The position numbers and the translations under genes were made by a program. From positions 124,001 to 188,000 of the forward strand of contig NZ_NWVC01000006.1 in assembly GCF_002374855.1 (NCBI RefSeq): a stretch of DNA of 64,000 bases. Reading direction: 5' to 3'. Each line of letters begins with the position of its first letter. The stretch's first letter is position 1. The notes beneath the pieces are model-generated. The model had not been told where the DNA came from, did no database searches, and worked only from the letters and a program-made list of their open reading frames with translations. Origin of the DNA: Sphingomonas adhaesiva. GTDB taxonomy: Bacteria > Pseudomonadota > Alphaproteobacteria > Sphingomonadales > Sphingomonadaceae. Positions 26,370 to 34,978 of the stretch are shown one piece after another.

Positions 26370-27296
26370 TCAGGTGGCGAAGGAATTGGCGAGGCTGCCC
26401 ATCGTCAGCGCCCAGCCGTCGACGAGGACGAACAGCAGCAGCTTGAACGGCAGCGAGATGATCGTCGGACTGAGCATCGCCATGCCCAGCGCCATCAGCA
26501 CCGTCGCCACCACTAGGTCGATGACGATGAACGGCAGGAAGATCAGGAAGCCGATCTGGAACGCGGTCTTCAGCTCCGACGTGACGAACGCGGGCAGCAG
26601 TACCGAATAGGGAATGTCGTTGGGGCTGGCATAGGGGCCGGACTTCGCCATCTCGGCGAACATCGTCACGTCCTTCACCCGCGTCTGCTTCGCCATGAAG
26701 GCGTGGAGCGGCGCGCCGGCGGTCTTGATGAGATCGGTGCCGCCGATGCGCCCGGCGGCATAGGGCTGGATCGCGGTCGCGTTGATCTGGTTGATCGCGG
26801 GCGCCATGATGAAGAAGCTGAGGAACAGCGACAGCCCGATCAGCACCTGGTTGGGCGGCGTCTGTTGCAGGCCCATCGCCTGGCGCAGGATCGACAGGAC
26901 GATGATGATCCGCGTGAAGCTGGTCATCATCAGCACGATGCCCGGCAGCACCGTGAGCAGGCCCATGATGATGAGCACCTGCAGCGACAGCGACAGCGAG
27001 CCGTTGCCCGGCGCGCCGGCGGGGCTGGCCGCGCCGGTCGACAGCTGGCCCAGCGCGCGGTCGATCGCATCGCCGACGCCCGGTGCGGGCGCGGCGGGGG
27101 CGCCCGGCGGGGGCGCCGCGCCTTGCGCGAAGGCGGGCATGGCGACCGCCAGCGCGATGCCGATCGCGACCAGTGCCAGCATCAGCCGCCACCAGCCGCC
27201 CGCGGCGCGCGGACGCGCGGCGGGCGCGATCAGCGCGGGGCCGCGGCCGGTGCGGGTGACGGTGATCGGGCCGGAAACCTGCGACACCAGGCTCAC
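26370..27296 (-). CDS. fliP: Flagellar biosynthesis protein FliP
   Basis: The 308-aa export-gate protein begins with an extended N-terminus and a signal-like helix (LMLALVAIGIALAVAMPAFAQ), then a Pro/Ala-rich linker. The FliP core carries the family signatures MMTSFTRIIIVLSILRQAMGLQ and FQIGFLIFLPFIVIDLVVA. It is somewhat longer than the roughly 245-aa E. coli protein because of the N-terminal extension. Its start overlaps the fliO stop by 4 bases. Confidence 0.93.
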   Translation of the reverse strand: MSLVSQVSGPITVTRTGRGPALIAPAARPRAAGGWWRLMLALVAIGIALAVAMPAFAQGAAPPPGAPAAPAPGVGDAIDRALGQLSTGAASPAGAPGNGSLSLSLQVLIIMGLLTVLPGIVLMMTSFTRIIIVLSILRQAMGLQQTPPNQVLIGLSLFLSFFIMAPAINQINATAIQPYAAGRIGGTDLIKTAGAPLHAFMAKQTRVKDVTMFAEMAKSGPYASPNDIPYSVLLPAFVTSELKTAFQIGFLIFLPFIVIDLVVATVLMALGMAMLSPTIISLPFKLLLFVLVDGWALTMGSLANSFAT

Positions 27297-27571
27297 GCGT
27301 CACCGCCGATCGGCACGCGCGTGGCGGAGGTATCGACCAGCGTGACGCCGGTGCGCGCGACCGACACGAGCAGGCGCTTGCCCTCGAAATCGAGCACCGC
27401 GAGGCGGACGCCGGGGGAGATCATCATCGTCTCGCGCACCGCGATCATCCGCGTGGCGGTGCGGCCGGGCATCCGCGTCTCCAGCTTGCGCCACAGGTAC
27501 AGGCAGCCGATCATCAGCCCGCACACCAGCGGCAGCAGCACGATCAGCTTCAGGATATAGGTCCACATCAT
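27293..27571 (-). CDS. fliO: Flagellar biosynthesis protein FliO
   Basis: The 92-aa protein has an N-terminal membrane helix (LKLIVLLPLVCGLMIGCLYLW) and a small cytoplasmic domain with the FliO-like VRETMMISPGVRLAVLDFEGKRLLVSV stretch. FliO assists FliP assembly in the gate. The protein is poorly conserved generally and is assigned here by length, topology and place between fliN and fliP. It is coupled to fliP by a 4-base overlap. Confidence 0.82.
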   Translation of the reverse strand: MMWTYILKLIVLLPLVCGLMIGCLYLWRKLETRMPGRTATRMIAVRETMMISPGVRLAVLDFEGKRLLVSVARTGVTLVDTSATRVPIGGDA

Positions 27572-27583
27572 CGGTCGGGCGCC

Positions 27584-27874
27584 TCAGCCGCGCTTTTCGG
27601 GGGCGACCAGCTCGGTCATCTTCACGCCGAAGCGTTCGCCGACGGTCACCACCTCGCCGCGGCCGATCAGCGTGCCGTTGACCAGTACGTCCAGCAGCTC
27701 GCCCGCCTTGCGGTCCAGCTCGATCACGCTCGCCTCGCCCAGCGCCAGCAGCTCGCGCAGCGACAGCGTGGTCGACCCGATCTCCACCGTCAGCTTGACG
27801 TCGACGTCCTGCAGCAGCCGCATGTTGGCGGCCACGGCGGATTCGACGGGGAACCCCCCGGTCATGTCGTTCAT
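27584..27874 (-). CDS. fliN: Flagellar motor switch protein FliN
   Basis: This 96-aa SpoA-domain protein of the C-ring has the typical VDVKLTVEIGSTTLSLRELLALGEASVIELDRKAGE pattern and VNGTLIGRGEVVTVGERFGVKMTELV. It lacks the acidic N-terminal extension of some FliN proteins. With FliM and FliG it sets rotation direction and docks the FliH-FliI ATPase. It overlaps fliM by 4 bases. Confidence 0.93.
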   Translation of the reverse strand: MNDMTGGFPVESAVAANMRLLQDVDVKLTVEIGSTTLSLRELLALGEASVIELDRKAGELLDVLVNGTLIGRGEVVTVGERFGVKMTELVAPEKRG

Positions 27875-28851
27875 TGCACGGGTCCTTCAAGCTTGGTGAT
27901 GCGGATGGCGGCGCGGCCGTTGGAGGTGCCGACGGTGCCCATCCCCAGCGGCATCCCGCCGATATGGACGGGCACGTCGGTGCCGAAGCTGATCGGAATG
28001 ACGTCGCCCTGTTTCAGGTCCATCAGCCGCGCGAGCGAGATCGTCGGTTCGGCCAGCACCGAGCGGACCGGCACGCGCACCGCCATCGCGGCGCGGGTCA
28101 GCGCGGTCTGCCATTCGGCATCGACCCCGGTCGGCTTGGCGACGACCTTTCCGGTCAGCGCGACGGTATGCGGCTTGAGCGTCTGGACGGGGTACAGCAC
28201 GTCGAGCAGCGCGGGCTTTCCGGCGCCGCGCGCGATCCCGAAGCGGGTGGCGATCACCACCTCGTCCGCCTCGATCGCGGAGGTGAGGCCCGCGCCCAGT
28301 TCGCAGCGGTCGGCATGGAAGGCGGCCGGGGCCAGCGGTTCCCACGCGGTTTCCAGCGCGCGCGCCAGCGACGGCGCGATCCGCGCCATCAGCGCATCGG
28401 CGGCGGGGGTGAATTCCTGCGCGATGATCGGCGGCACGTCGCCGCGCCCGCCGAAGAACATGTCGATCAACTCGAAGATGAACGTGCCGTCCATCACGCA
28501 CAGCAGCGGGCGCCCGTCCATCGACAGCGGCACCCACGCGGTCAGAAGGTCGCCGCGCGCCAGCCGGTAGTCGGCGAGGCGCAGCACCTCCAGCGGTTCG
28601 GCCCAGACGCGCGTTTCGGTGCGCCACACGCCCTCGAACGTCTGGCGCACCCCGCGCGCGGCGCGCGCCGACAGGTGCTGGAGCGTGTGGAGATCGCCGA
28701 ACGGGTGCAGCTTTGCCGCGCCGCCCGCACCCCCGGCCGGACCGGCGCCGAGCGTCACCGGGCTGACGAGGGCGTCGGCTCGGTTGCGCTCGCGCCGGTC
28801 GGACGCGCCGGAGACGACTCCGGGATCGGGGGTTGCGGGCTCGTTAACCAT
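27871..28851 (-). CDS. fliM: Flagellar motor switch protein FliM
   Basis: The 326-aa C-ring protein has a central CheC-like domain (FGDLHTLQHLSARAARGVRQTFEGVW, FIFELIDMFFGGRGDVP) and a C-terminal SpoA domain (LARLMDLKQGDVIPISF) that pairs with FliN. The N-terminal EIDAL-type CheY-binding segment of enteric FliM is not obvious; the first 40 residues are Pro/Gly/Arg-rich. Direction control by CheY may thus differ, and no chemotaxis genes lie in this window. The gene is separated from fliL by 6 bases. Confidence 0.92.
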   Translation of the reverse strand: MVNEPATPDPGVVSGASDRRERNRADALVSPVTLGAGPAGGAGGAAKLHPFGDLHTLQHLSARAARGVRQTFEGVWRTETRVWAEPLEVLRLADYRLARGDLLTAWVPLSMDGRPLLCVMDGTFIFELIDMFFGGRGDVPPIIAQEFTPAADALMARIAPSLARALETAWEPLAPAAFHADRCELGAGLTSAIEADEVVIATRFGIARGAGKPALLDVLYPVQTLKPHTVALTGKVVAKPTGVDAEWQTALTRAAMAVRVPVRSVLAEPTISLARLMDLKQGDVIPISFGTDVPVHIGGMPLGMGTVGTSNGRAAIRITKLEGPVQ

Positions 28852-28857
28852 GCCCGG

Positions 28858-29532
28858 TCACTGAACAACGAAATTGGTAAAGTAGACGTTACTGATCCCG
28901 CCGAATCCCTCCTTTTCCTTCAGAACGGCGTTGATCGCGCTCGCCAGCCGCTTCTGCAGCTGCTGTTTGCCCCCGCTGGTGAACACCTGGTCCTCGGTCG
29001 TGTCGCCCAGCGTCATCAGGATCGCGGAGCGCACCGCAATGTCGTTGGTCTTCAGGTTGTTGATGACCTTGTCGTCATAGGGGGTGGAGATGGCGACGCC
29101 GACCTGGACGAAATGGATCGAGTTCTGGAGGTTGGCGGTGAACTCCTTCTCCATGGCGTAATAGTTGGAGGCATATTCCTCCCCGCCGGAGCCGCGCGGG
29201 GTGGGGGCGCCGACATGCTCCTCCTTGGCCTCGCCCTCGCCGCCGCCATGCTCGCCGCCGCCGCCTTCGCCGCCGCCGCCGTGCTCGCCACCCTCGCCGC
29301 CGCCTTCGCCGGCGCGCTTCTGCTCGCTCTTGGGGACCAGGTGCGGCTTGTTGGGATCCTCCTTCTCCTCGTGCTTGCCGCCGCCGCCGCCGCCGACCAG
29401 CCCGGAGCCGGCGGCGTAGAGGCCTGCGCCGATGCCGCCGCCCAGCAGGACGACGACGCCGACGACGATCAGCAGGATCATCTTCATCTTGCCCTTCTTC
29501 TTGGGCGCGGGCGCTGCCTCTGTGTCACTCAT
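28858..29532 (-). CDS. fliL: Flagellar basal body-associated protein FliL
   Basis: The 224-aa single-pass protein has a basic cytoplasmic tail, a membrane helix (MKMILLIVVGVVVLLGGGIG) and a periplasmic FliL domain (YYAMEKEFTANLQNSIHFVQVGVAISTPYD...). FliL forms rings around the stator units and supports torque. The stretch between helix and domain (about residues 74-105) is an extreme Gly/Glu/His repeat that is not typical of FliL. The gene follows fliK after 37 bases. Confidence 0.9.
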   Translation of the reverse strand: MSDTEAAPAPKKKGKMKMILLIVVGVVVLLGGGIGAGLYAAGSGLVGGGGGGKHEEKEDPNKPHLVPKSEQKRAGEGGGEGGEHGGGGEGGGGEHGGGEGEAKEEHVGAPTPRGSGGEEYASNYYAMEKEFTANLQNSIHFVQVGVAISTPYDDKVINNLKTNDIAVRSAILMTLGDTTEDQVFTSGGKQQLQKRLASAINAVLKEKEGFGGISNVYFTNFVVQ

Positions 29533-29569
29533 GGTCGGGTTTCCTCACGGTCGTCTTGTCGGTTGACGC

Positions 29570-31990
29570 TCAGGCGATGCGCTCGTCATCGCCGGGCGCG
29601 GTGTCGTTGGCGGCGCGCGGCGCACGCGGTGCGGGCGCGGGCGCGCGCGGCGGCTGGTGCTGCGCCGACTGCTGCTGCGCCTGCGATTGCTGCTGCTGCT
29701 GGCCGGCGGTCGCCGCGCGATCGCCGCCGCCGGTCGCGGCGGGTGCCTGTTGCAGCTTCAGCCCGCGCGCCTCGGCCATGTCGGTCAGTTGCGGCTGCGC
29801 CTCCGCCAGCAGCGCGCGGGTGCGCGGCTGTTCGGCGGTCAGCTGCACCTGCACGGTATCGCCGTCGCGGCGCAGCGAGATGTCGATCGCGCCCAGCGCA
29901 TCGGGGACCAGCCGGATCGACATGTCGTTGGCATCGGCCATGTCGCGCAGCATCTCGATCCGCTGGATCATCGCTTCCGGCCAGCGCGGCTGGTTCATGT
30001 CGAGCGTCTGCTGCCCGGTCTGCGCCGCGGCGCCGGCGGCGACGACCGGCGCGGTGAACGCGGGCGCGGGCAGCGGCGTATCGGGCGCGGCGGGGCGATC
30101 CTCGCCCGTCACCGCGCGATGGATCGCATCGGCGAAGGCGCGCGCGGCGGTGTCGATCGTGGGCGGCGCCTCACCGGCGGCACGCGGCGCGGCGACCGGC
30201 GCGGCGGTGGCGGTGGCGGCAAGGGGCGGCAGCGTGCGGGCGGGCCGCGCGGTGACCGTCGGCGCCGTGCTGCTCGTCGCGGCCGGCAGCGACGTCGCCG
30301 TGCCGTCCGCCGCCGCCGTGACGGTGACGGATGTCGCCACCGGCTGCGCCGCTTCGGGTGCGGGCGCGGCCGGCGTCACGGTGGCGGCCGATGGCGCGGT
30401 CGCAACGGGCGCCTGGGCGAGGCGGAAGTGCGGGATCGCGGTGGTGTCGATCGCGCGGAACGCGGCGGGCGCGCGGGCCGGGGTAGCGGCGGCCGGCGCG
30501 GCACCCGTGCGCGGCGCGGCAGCCACCGCGATGCGATCCGCGAGCGCCGGGCGCACGGCGACGGTCGGCGCGACCGGCGCGGCGGTGGTGGGCGCGGCCG
30601 GGCCGTCCGTCACGGTGGCGGCGTCGGTGGTGACGCGCGGGGGCGTCCCGGCGTCGGGCATGATGGCGGGGGAAGCGATGACGGGCGCCGGCGCGGGTGC
30701 CGCGACCGTTGCCGTGGGGGCGGCAGCGGCGATTGCCGGTGGTGCGGCGGGAGCGATCGTCTGCGCGGACGTGGGCGGATCCGATGCCGGCGGCGCGTCC
30801 TGCCGCTCCGGTGCTGCGGTGGCCGTTGCGACGGGCGGGGCCGCCGTGGGGGTGGATACGGGCGCGACCGGCGCGGGCGCGGCGCGGTGGAGCGTCGCAC
30901 CGCGTACGGGCGCCGCGGCGATGGGAACGGTAGCGGCCGGGGCGAACGCGACCGGGGCGGCGGCGACGGGCGCAGCCGGGGGCGCAGCCGGAACCGGGGC
31001 GGTAGCGGCCGGGGCGGCGGCGGGCGCGATCGTCTCCACCGATGCGGCGGGCGTCGGCGCCGTTGCGGGGTCGGTAGCGGCGACAGGCGCGTCGGCGCGC
31101 GGTTCGGGCGATGCTGCCGGGGGCGGCGCGGGCGGCGGGTTGGCGGTGTCGGTCGCGACGGGCAGCGGCGCGGGGGCGATCACGACCGGGTCGCCGGTCG
31201 TCGCGGTGGCGGTCGCGGTCGTGCGGTCGTCGATCGGCGCGTCGTCCGCCGATGCCTGTTCCGCCTGCCCCTGTGCGCCGGGCGTTTCTTCGCCGGTCGT
31301 CGCCTCGACAGCGGACGGAGCCTCGCCCGACGTGTCGGTGGCCGGCATTTCCCCCGGCGTGGCGGGGGCGTCCTTGCGCGCGGCGCGTGCGGCGCGGGTC
31401 AGCACCGGCGGCAGGATCGCGGTGAGGGGCGGCGCGGGCGGTGCGGCATCGGGCGGGGTGTCCGCGTCCGCGGTGGGCGCGGGCGGGACGACGATCCCGG
31501 TGGCGTCCGCCAGCCAGGCGAGCGGATCGGCGGCGGCATCGGCGCGCGGTGCCGCCGGGCGCGGCGCCGCGACCGGGGCGGGCGTCGCGGGTGCTGGTGT
31601 GGGCGCCGTGGTCGGCAGCGCGGCCTTGTCCGGCGTCGCCGCAGCGGTCGCGCCGATCAGCGGGATCGCGGCGGGCGCGTCCGTGTCGGTCGCGGCGACG
31701 ACGACCGGCACCGGGGCGGCCATGGCGGGGGATGGGGACTCGGCCTTGTTGTCCGTCGCCGCCGCCGTCGTGAAGGGCAGTACCGGCATCGCCGTGCCGG
31801 GGGCGGCAAGCGCCTGCCGGGCGGCATCGGGCAGCGTCGGCACGCCCGCGGCGCCGGGCATCAGCAGGTCGATGAACGACACCGCCGCCGCCTCGCCGGG
31901 CGTACCGGCGGTGGCGGTGGCGGTGGCGGAGGCGGGCGACGCCGGGATGGCGATCGCGCCCGGGGCGGTCGTCAGCAGAAGGCTGGCCAT
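29570..31990 (-). CDS. fliK: Flagellar hook-length control protein FliK
   Basis: The 806-aa protein is made largely of Ala/Pro/Thr-rich low-complexity sequence. The only folded part is the C-terminal hook-length control domain (about 650-750, WPEAMIQRIEMLRDMADAND, then IRLVPDALGAIDISLRRDGDTVQVQLTAEQPRTRALL), which triggers the FlhB switch. The long unstructured N-terminal part acts as a ruler in the family; it is about twice as long as in Salmonella. I start at the ATG at 31990 rather than a TTG three codons earlier. A sigma-54 promoter lies 70-80 bases upstream, so it heads the fliK-L-M-N-O-P-Q-R-flhB-fliD-fliS transcript. Confidence 0.88.
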   Translation of the reverse strand: MASLLLTTAPGAIAIPASPASATATATAGTPGEAAAVSFIDLLMPGAAGVPTLPDAARQALAAPGTAMPVLPFTTAAATDNKAESPSPAMAAPVPVVVAATDTDAPAAIPLIGATAAATPDKAALPTTAPTPAPATPAPVAAPRPAAPRADAAADPLAWLADATGIVVPPAPTADADTPPDAAPPAPPLTAILPPVLTRAARAARKDAPATPGEMPATDTSGEAPSAVEATTGEETPGAQGQAEQASADDAPIDDRTTATATATTGDPVVIAPAPLPVATDTANPPPAPPPAASPEPRADAPVAATDPATAPTPAASVETIAPAAAPAATAPVPAAPPAAPVAAAPVAFAPAATVPIAAAPVRGATLHRAAPAPVAPVSTPTAAPPVATATAAPERQDAPPASDPPTSAQTIAPAAPPAIAAAAPTATVAAPAPAPVIASPAIMPDAGTPPRVTTDAATVTDGPAAPTTAAPVAPTVAVRPALADRIAVAAAPRTGAAPAAATPARAPAAFRAIDTTAIPHFRLAQAPVATAPSAATVTPAAPAPEAAQPVATSVTVTAAADGTATSLPAATSSTAPTVTARPARTLPPLAATATAAPVAAPRAAGEAPPTIDTAARAFADAIHRAVTGEDRPAAPDTPLPAPAFTAPVVAAGAAAQTGQQTLDMNQPRWPEAMIQRIEMLRDMADANDMSIRLVPDALGAIDISLRRDGDTVQVQLTAEQPRTRALLAEAQPQLTDMAEARGLKLQQAPAATGGGDRAATAGQQQQQSQAQQQSAQHQPPRAPAPAPRAPRAANDTAPGDDERIA

Positions 31991-32056
31991 CGTGGTCAAG
32001 GCGTATCCAGTCGCAGCGGGTTGATCCGATGGACGCGAGCGTCCGACAAGCGGTAA

Positions 32057-32071
32057 GCAAGAGGCGTGCCG
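32057..32071 (-). promoter_or_regulatory. Sigma-54 promoter of the fliK operon
   Basis: On the minus strand this reads CGGCACGCCTCTTGC, matching the sigma-54 pattern TGGCACG-N4-TTGC at every position except the first. GG and GC are exactly 10 bases apart. The same core (GGCACGCCTCTTGCT) occurs before the transglycosylase-flhA operon. Confidence 0.85.
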
Positions 32072-32144
32072 AAAACCGCGCGGGCCGCGTCAGCGCCGGT
32101 TCAGGGGCGGTGCGACAGCGTGCGCAGGAAACACGGCAAGGACG

Positions 32145-32459
32145 ATGCAAGTGATCGACCATCTGTTGACGACGATGGCAGTCGCGATCGCGTCGCCCGC
32201 CGCTCCCGTCGCGGCCACGCCGCGCGCGTTCATCGTCACCTGCGCCTGTACGGACGAGCGCGACCGGCAGCGAATCGCCATGGCGGTGCGGCACGGCGGC
32301 GGGCGGGTCCTGTACCATTACCGTATGATCGGCGGCATGGCGGTGGCGGCGCCGGCGCGGGGCGATCCGGCGCGGTTCGAACGCGCGCTGCGGCGGGTGC
32401 GCGGCGTGATCGCGGTGCAGCCCGACGGGGTGTCGCACACCACCGCCGCCACCAGCTGA
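32145..32459 (+). CDS. Small protein with an inhibitor-I9/propeptide-like look
   Basis: The 104-aa protein lies alone on the plus strand between the divergent fliK promoter and fliJ. After an Ala/Pro-rich start (about 30 residues) it has a compact alpha-beta stretch: RAFIVTCACTDERDRQRIAM, then GGRVLYHYRMIGGMAVAAP, ERALRRVRGVIAVQPDGVSH. The order strand-helix-strand (YxYxxxxGxAV)-helix-strand (VxxVxxD) resembles the inhibitor-I9 fold of subtilisin propeptides. That is a reading of the pattern, not a search result. CAAGGA precedes the ATG. Its stop abuts the fliJ stop (two bases apart, convergent). Confidence 0.55.
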   Translation: MQVIDHLLTTMAVAIASPAAPVAATPRAFIVTCACTDERDRQRIAMAVRHGGGRVLYHYRMIGGMAVAAPARGDPARFERALRRVRGVIAVQPDGVSHTTAATS

Positions 32460-32461
32460 TC

Positions 32462-32872
32462 CTATCGCCGGCGGGTGGGCGCGGGCGCATCCTCCAGCGC
32501 CTTCATCTCGGCGCGGATCACCTCGGCACGGTGACGGTCGATCAGCTTTTCCACCGCGCTCTGGTCGCGATGCGCGGCGCGTGCGGCCTCGCTGCGGCGG
32601 TCGGCGTTCATCTCGGCGGTGCGCACGCGCTCGACCGCGGCGTCGGCGGAACGGTGCAGCCGTTCGCGGAAATGCGCGGCGGCGGCCAGGTGCGCGGCGC
32701 CAGGGACCAGCGCGGGGCGCGGCGCGACCGCGGCGGCCAGCAGCGCGATGCGCTGCGACAATTGCTGTTCGCTGCTCACCTGTTCGCGCGCGCGCGCCTC
32801 GTCCGCGCGCGCCAGGTTGAGCTGCAGCGTGCGGACGCGGTGCAACCGCCGGAGCCGCTTGCCGTCAGCCAT
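32462..32872 (-). CDS. fliJ: Flagellar protein FliJ
   Basis: The 136-aa protein is an almost continuous charged coiled coil (RLHRVRTLQLNLARADEARAREQ..., C-terminal SAVEKLIDRHRAEVIRAEMKALEDA), as expected for FliJ, the central stalk of the FliI ATPase and escort of the export gate. The sequence is weakly conserved in the family; assignment rests on coiled-coil form, length and position directly behind fliI (8-base overlap). Confidence 0.78.
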   Translation of the reverse strand: MADGKRLRRLHRVRTLQLNLARADEARAREQVSSEQQLSQRIALLAAAVAPRPALVPGAAHLAAAAHFRERLHRSADAAVERVRTAEMNADRRSEAARAAHRDQSAVEKLIDRHRAEVIRAEMKALEDAPAPTRRR

Positions 32873-34214
32873 GCGCGCCGTCGGGCGTGTCGCCGAACAC
32901 GCCGGTCAGCTCCGCCGCGGCATCCTCCAGCGGCACGATCTGGTCGGTGTCCTGGCGGACGAATTCCATGATCGCGGGATGATAGGCGATGGCGGCGTCG
33001 ATCGCGGCGTCGCTTCCGGCGCGATAGGCGCCCATCAGCACCAGGTCGCGATTTTCCTCATAGGTCGCCAGGTGCCGGCGCAGCGCGCGTGCGGCCTGCT
33101 GGTGGTCGCGCGGGACGATGTCGTTCATCACGCGGCTGACCGATTTGGAGATGTCGATCGCGGGATAGACCGCGCGCTCCGCCATCGCGCGGCTGAGCAC
33201 GATATGCCCGTCGAGGATCGAGCGCGCCGAATCGACGACCGGATCGTTGCCGTCGTCGCCGTCCGCCAGCACGGTGTAGATCGCGGTGATCGACCCGCCG
33301 GTGTGGACGTCGGACCCGGCGCGCTCGATCAGGTTGGGCAGCATCGCGATCGCCGACGGCGGATAGCCGCGCGCCGATGCCGGCTCGCCCAGCGCCAGCC
33401 CGATCTCGCGCCCGGCATGCGCGACGCGGGTCAGCGAATCGATGATAAGCAGCACCTTCTTGCCCTCGGCGCGGAACGCCTCGGCGATGGCGGTGGCGCG
33501 CAGCGCGCCGCGGATGCGCAGCACGGGGGAATGGTTGGCGGGCACCGCGACGACCACCGCGCGCTCGCGCGCCGCGCCGGCCACCTTCGTTTCCAGGAAG
33601 TCGGCGACCTCGCGGCTGCGCTCGCCGATCAGGCCGATGACGACGACATCGGCCCTGGCCGCGCGCACCATCATCCCCAGCAGCACCGACTTGCCGACCC
33701 CCGACCCGGCCATGATGCCGACGCGCTGGCCCTGGCCGACGGTGAGCAGGCCGTTGATCGCGCGCACGCCCACGTCCATCGGCGCCAGCACGCGCCCGCG
33801 GTCGAGCGGGGACTGGATGCGCCCGGCCAGCGGCCAGCGGCCCGCACCGCGGATCGGCCCCAGCCCGTCGATCGGGTTGCCTGCGCCGTCGACGACGCGG
33901 CCGAGCAGCGCGGCGCCGACCTCCGCCTCGCCCGGCGCGTCTAGCGGGCGCACCGGCGCGTCGGGCAGCAGCGCGGCGGGGCCGCCCAGGTTCATCATCA
34001 GCGTGCGGCCGTTGCGGAACCCGATCACCTCGGCCTCCACCTGGTGCGTGTCCGCCGCGCCGATCAGGCAGACGGTGCCGACCGGCAGCGACAGCCCCAC
34101 CGCCTCCATCAGCAACCCGTCATAGGAGGCCAGCCGCCCCGACACGCGCGCGCGCGGGCGCACGTCCGCGGCGGCGAGCGCGTCGAGATAATCGCCGGCG
34201 TAGCGGTTGAGCAT
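32865..34214 (-). CDS. fliI: Flagellum-specific ATPase FliI
   Basis: The 449-aa ATPase of the flagellar type III export system, related to F1-beta, has Walker A in IMAGSGVGKSVLLGMM, Walker B in KVLLIIDSLTRVAHAGREIGLALGEP and the export-ATPase segment GGSITAIYTVLADGDD. It hexamerises at the export gate. The start is the ATG at 34214, which shares one base with the fliH stop (TGATG). A longer reading frame upstream is only the overlap with fliH. Confidence 0.95.
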   Translation of the reverse strand: MLNRYAGDYLDALAAADVRPRARVSGRLASYDGLLMEAVGLSLPVGTVCLIGAADTHQVEAEVIGFRNGRTLMMNLGGPAALLPDAPVRPLDAPGEAEVGAALLGRVVDGAGNPIDGLGPIRGAGRWPLAGRIQSPLDRGRVLAPMDVGVRAINGLLTVGQGQRVGIMAGSGVGKSVLLGMMVRAARADVVVIGLIGERSREVADFLETKVAGAARERAVVVAVPANHSPVLRIRGALRATAIAEAFRAEGKKVLLIIDSLTRVAHAGREIGLALGEPASARGYPPSAIAMLPNLIERAGSDVHTGGSITAIYTVLADGDDGNDPVVDSARSILDGHIVLSRAMAERAVYPAIDISKSVSRVMNDIVPRDHQQAARALRRHLATYEENRDLVLMGAYRAGSDAAIDAAIAYHPAIMEFVRQDTDQIVPLEDAAAELTGVFGDTPDGAHG

Positions 34215-34978
34215 CACGCGGCGGCGGGCGCGGCGGCGGGAAGGGGCACGCGGTCGATCGCGCCGGCCAGCTGGTCCAGCCACAGCGCCGGCCCGTCCTC
34301 GACGATGGTCGAGGCCGCTTCCAGCACGAAGCTGCCGCGCGCGATCGCCTCGTCGCCGACCGGGAAGATCGTGTCGGGCAGCAGCCCGTGCAGCAGCGCG
34401 ACATCGTCGGGATGGACGCGCAGCATCGCCGATTCGTGCGCATCGGCCAGCAGGTCCGCCGCCGCGGCGACGCGCGCCGCCAGCAGGTCGCCCGATACGC
34501 CGCTGTCGCCGACCAGCTTGCCGACCAGCGCCAGCACGGTGCGGCGCAGCGCATCGGCCAGCGCCGCGCGGTCGATCGCGCCGCCCGCCTTCAGCTCGGC
34601 GGCGAGCGCGGCCATCAGCGCGCGGTCGCGCTCCGCCTCCTCGCGCGCGGCGAGCGTGGCGGCGGCGACGCCGTCCTCATAGCCCTCGGCACGCGCCACC
34701 TCGACCGGGTCGAGGAACGCATTCGGCTCCGCCGCGGCGTCGAGCGGATCCCAGCCCTCGGTCGGGTTGCCGGCGCGGTCGGCGGGGTGGAAATGGCGCG
34801 GCGCGGCGCCGGCCGTGTCGGCGGGGCCGCCGCCGAACGCTTCCTCCAGCCGCTGGATCAGTTCGGCCGGGGTGAAGCCGGTGGGGGATTGATGCTCGCG
34901 GGTCTGTGCCCGCACGCGCGAGGCCGCCGCCTCGTCCACGCGCGACGGCAGTCCGATGACGAAACCGTTGTCAGACAT
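34214..34978 (-). CDS. fliH: Flagellar assembly protein FliH
   Basis: The 254-aa protein has a V-ATPase-E-like stalk region: an Ala/Glu-rich helix (RAEGYEDGVAAATLAAREEAERDRALMAALAAELKAG) and the C-terminal block LRRTVLALVGKLVGDSG...LRVHPDDVALLHGLL. FliH regulates FliI and tethers it to FliN. The N-terminal 90 residues are variable. The gene overlaps fliG by 8 bases and abuts fliI. Confidence 0.85.
   Translation of the reverse strand: MSDNGFVIGLPSRVDEAAASRVRAQTREHQSPTGFTPAELIQRLEEAFGGGPADTAGAAPRHFHPADRAGNPTEGWDPLDAAAEPNAFLDPVEVARAEGYEDGVAAATLAAREEAERDRALMAALAAELKAGGAIDRAALADALRRTVLALVGKLVGDSGVSGDLLAARVAAAADLLADAHESAMLRVHPDDVALLHGLLPDTIFPVGDEAIARGSFVLEAASTIVEDGPALWLDQLAGAIDRVPLPAAAPAAA

Noticed and set aside
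28876..28906. A sigma-28-like string (TAAAGTAG...GCCGAATC) on the plus strand
   Set aside because: The spacer is 14 instead of 11 bases, and it lies antisense inside the fliL coding region with no gene downstream.
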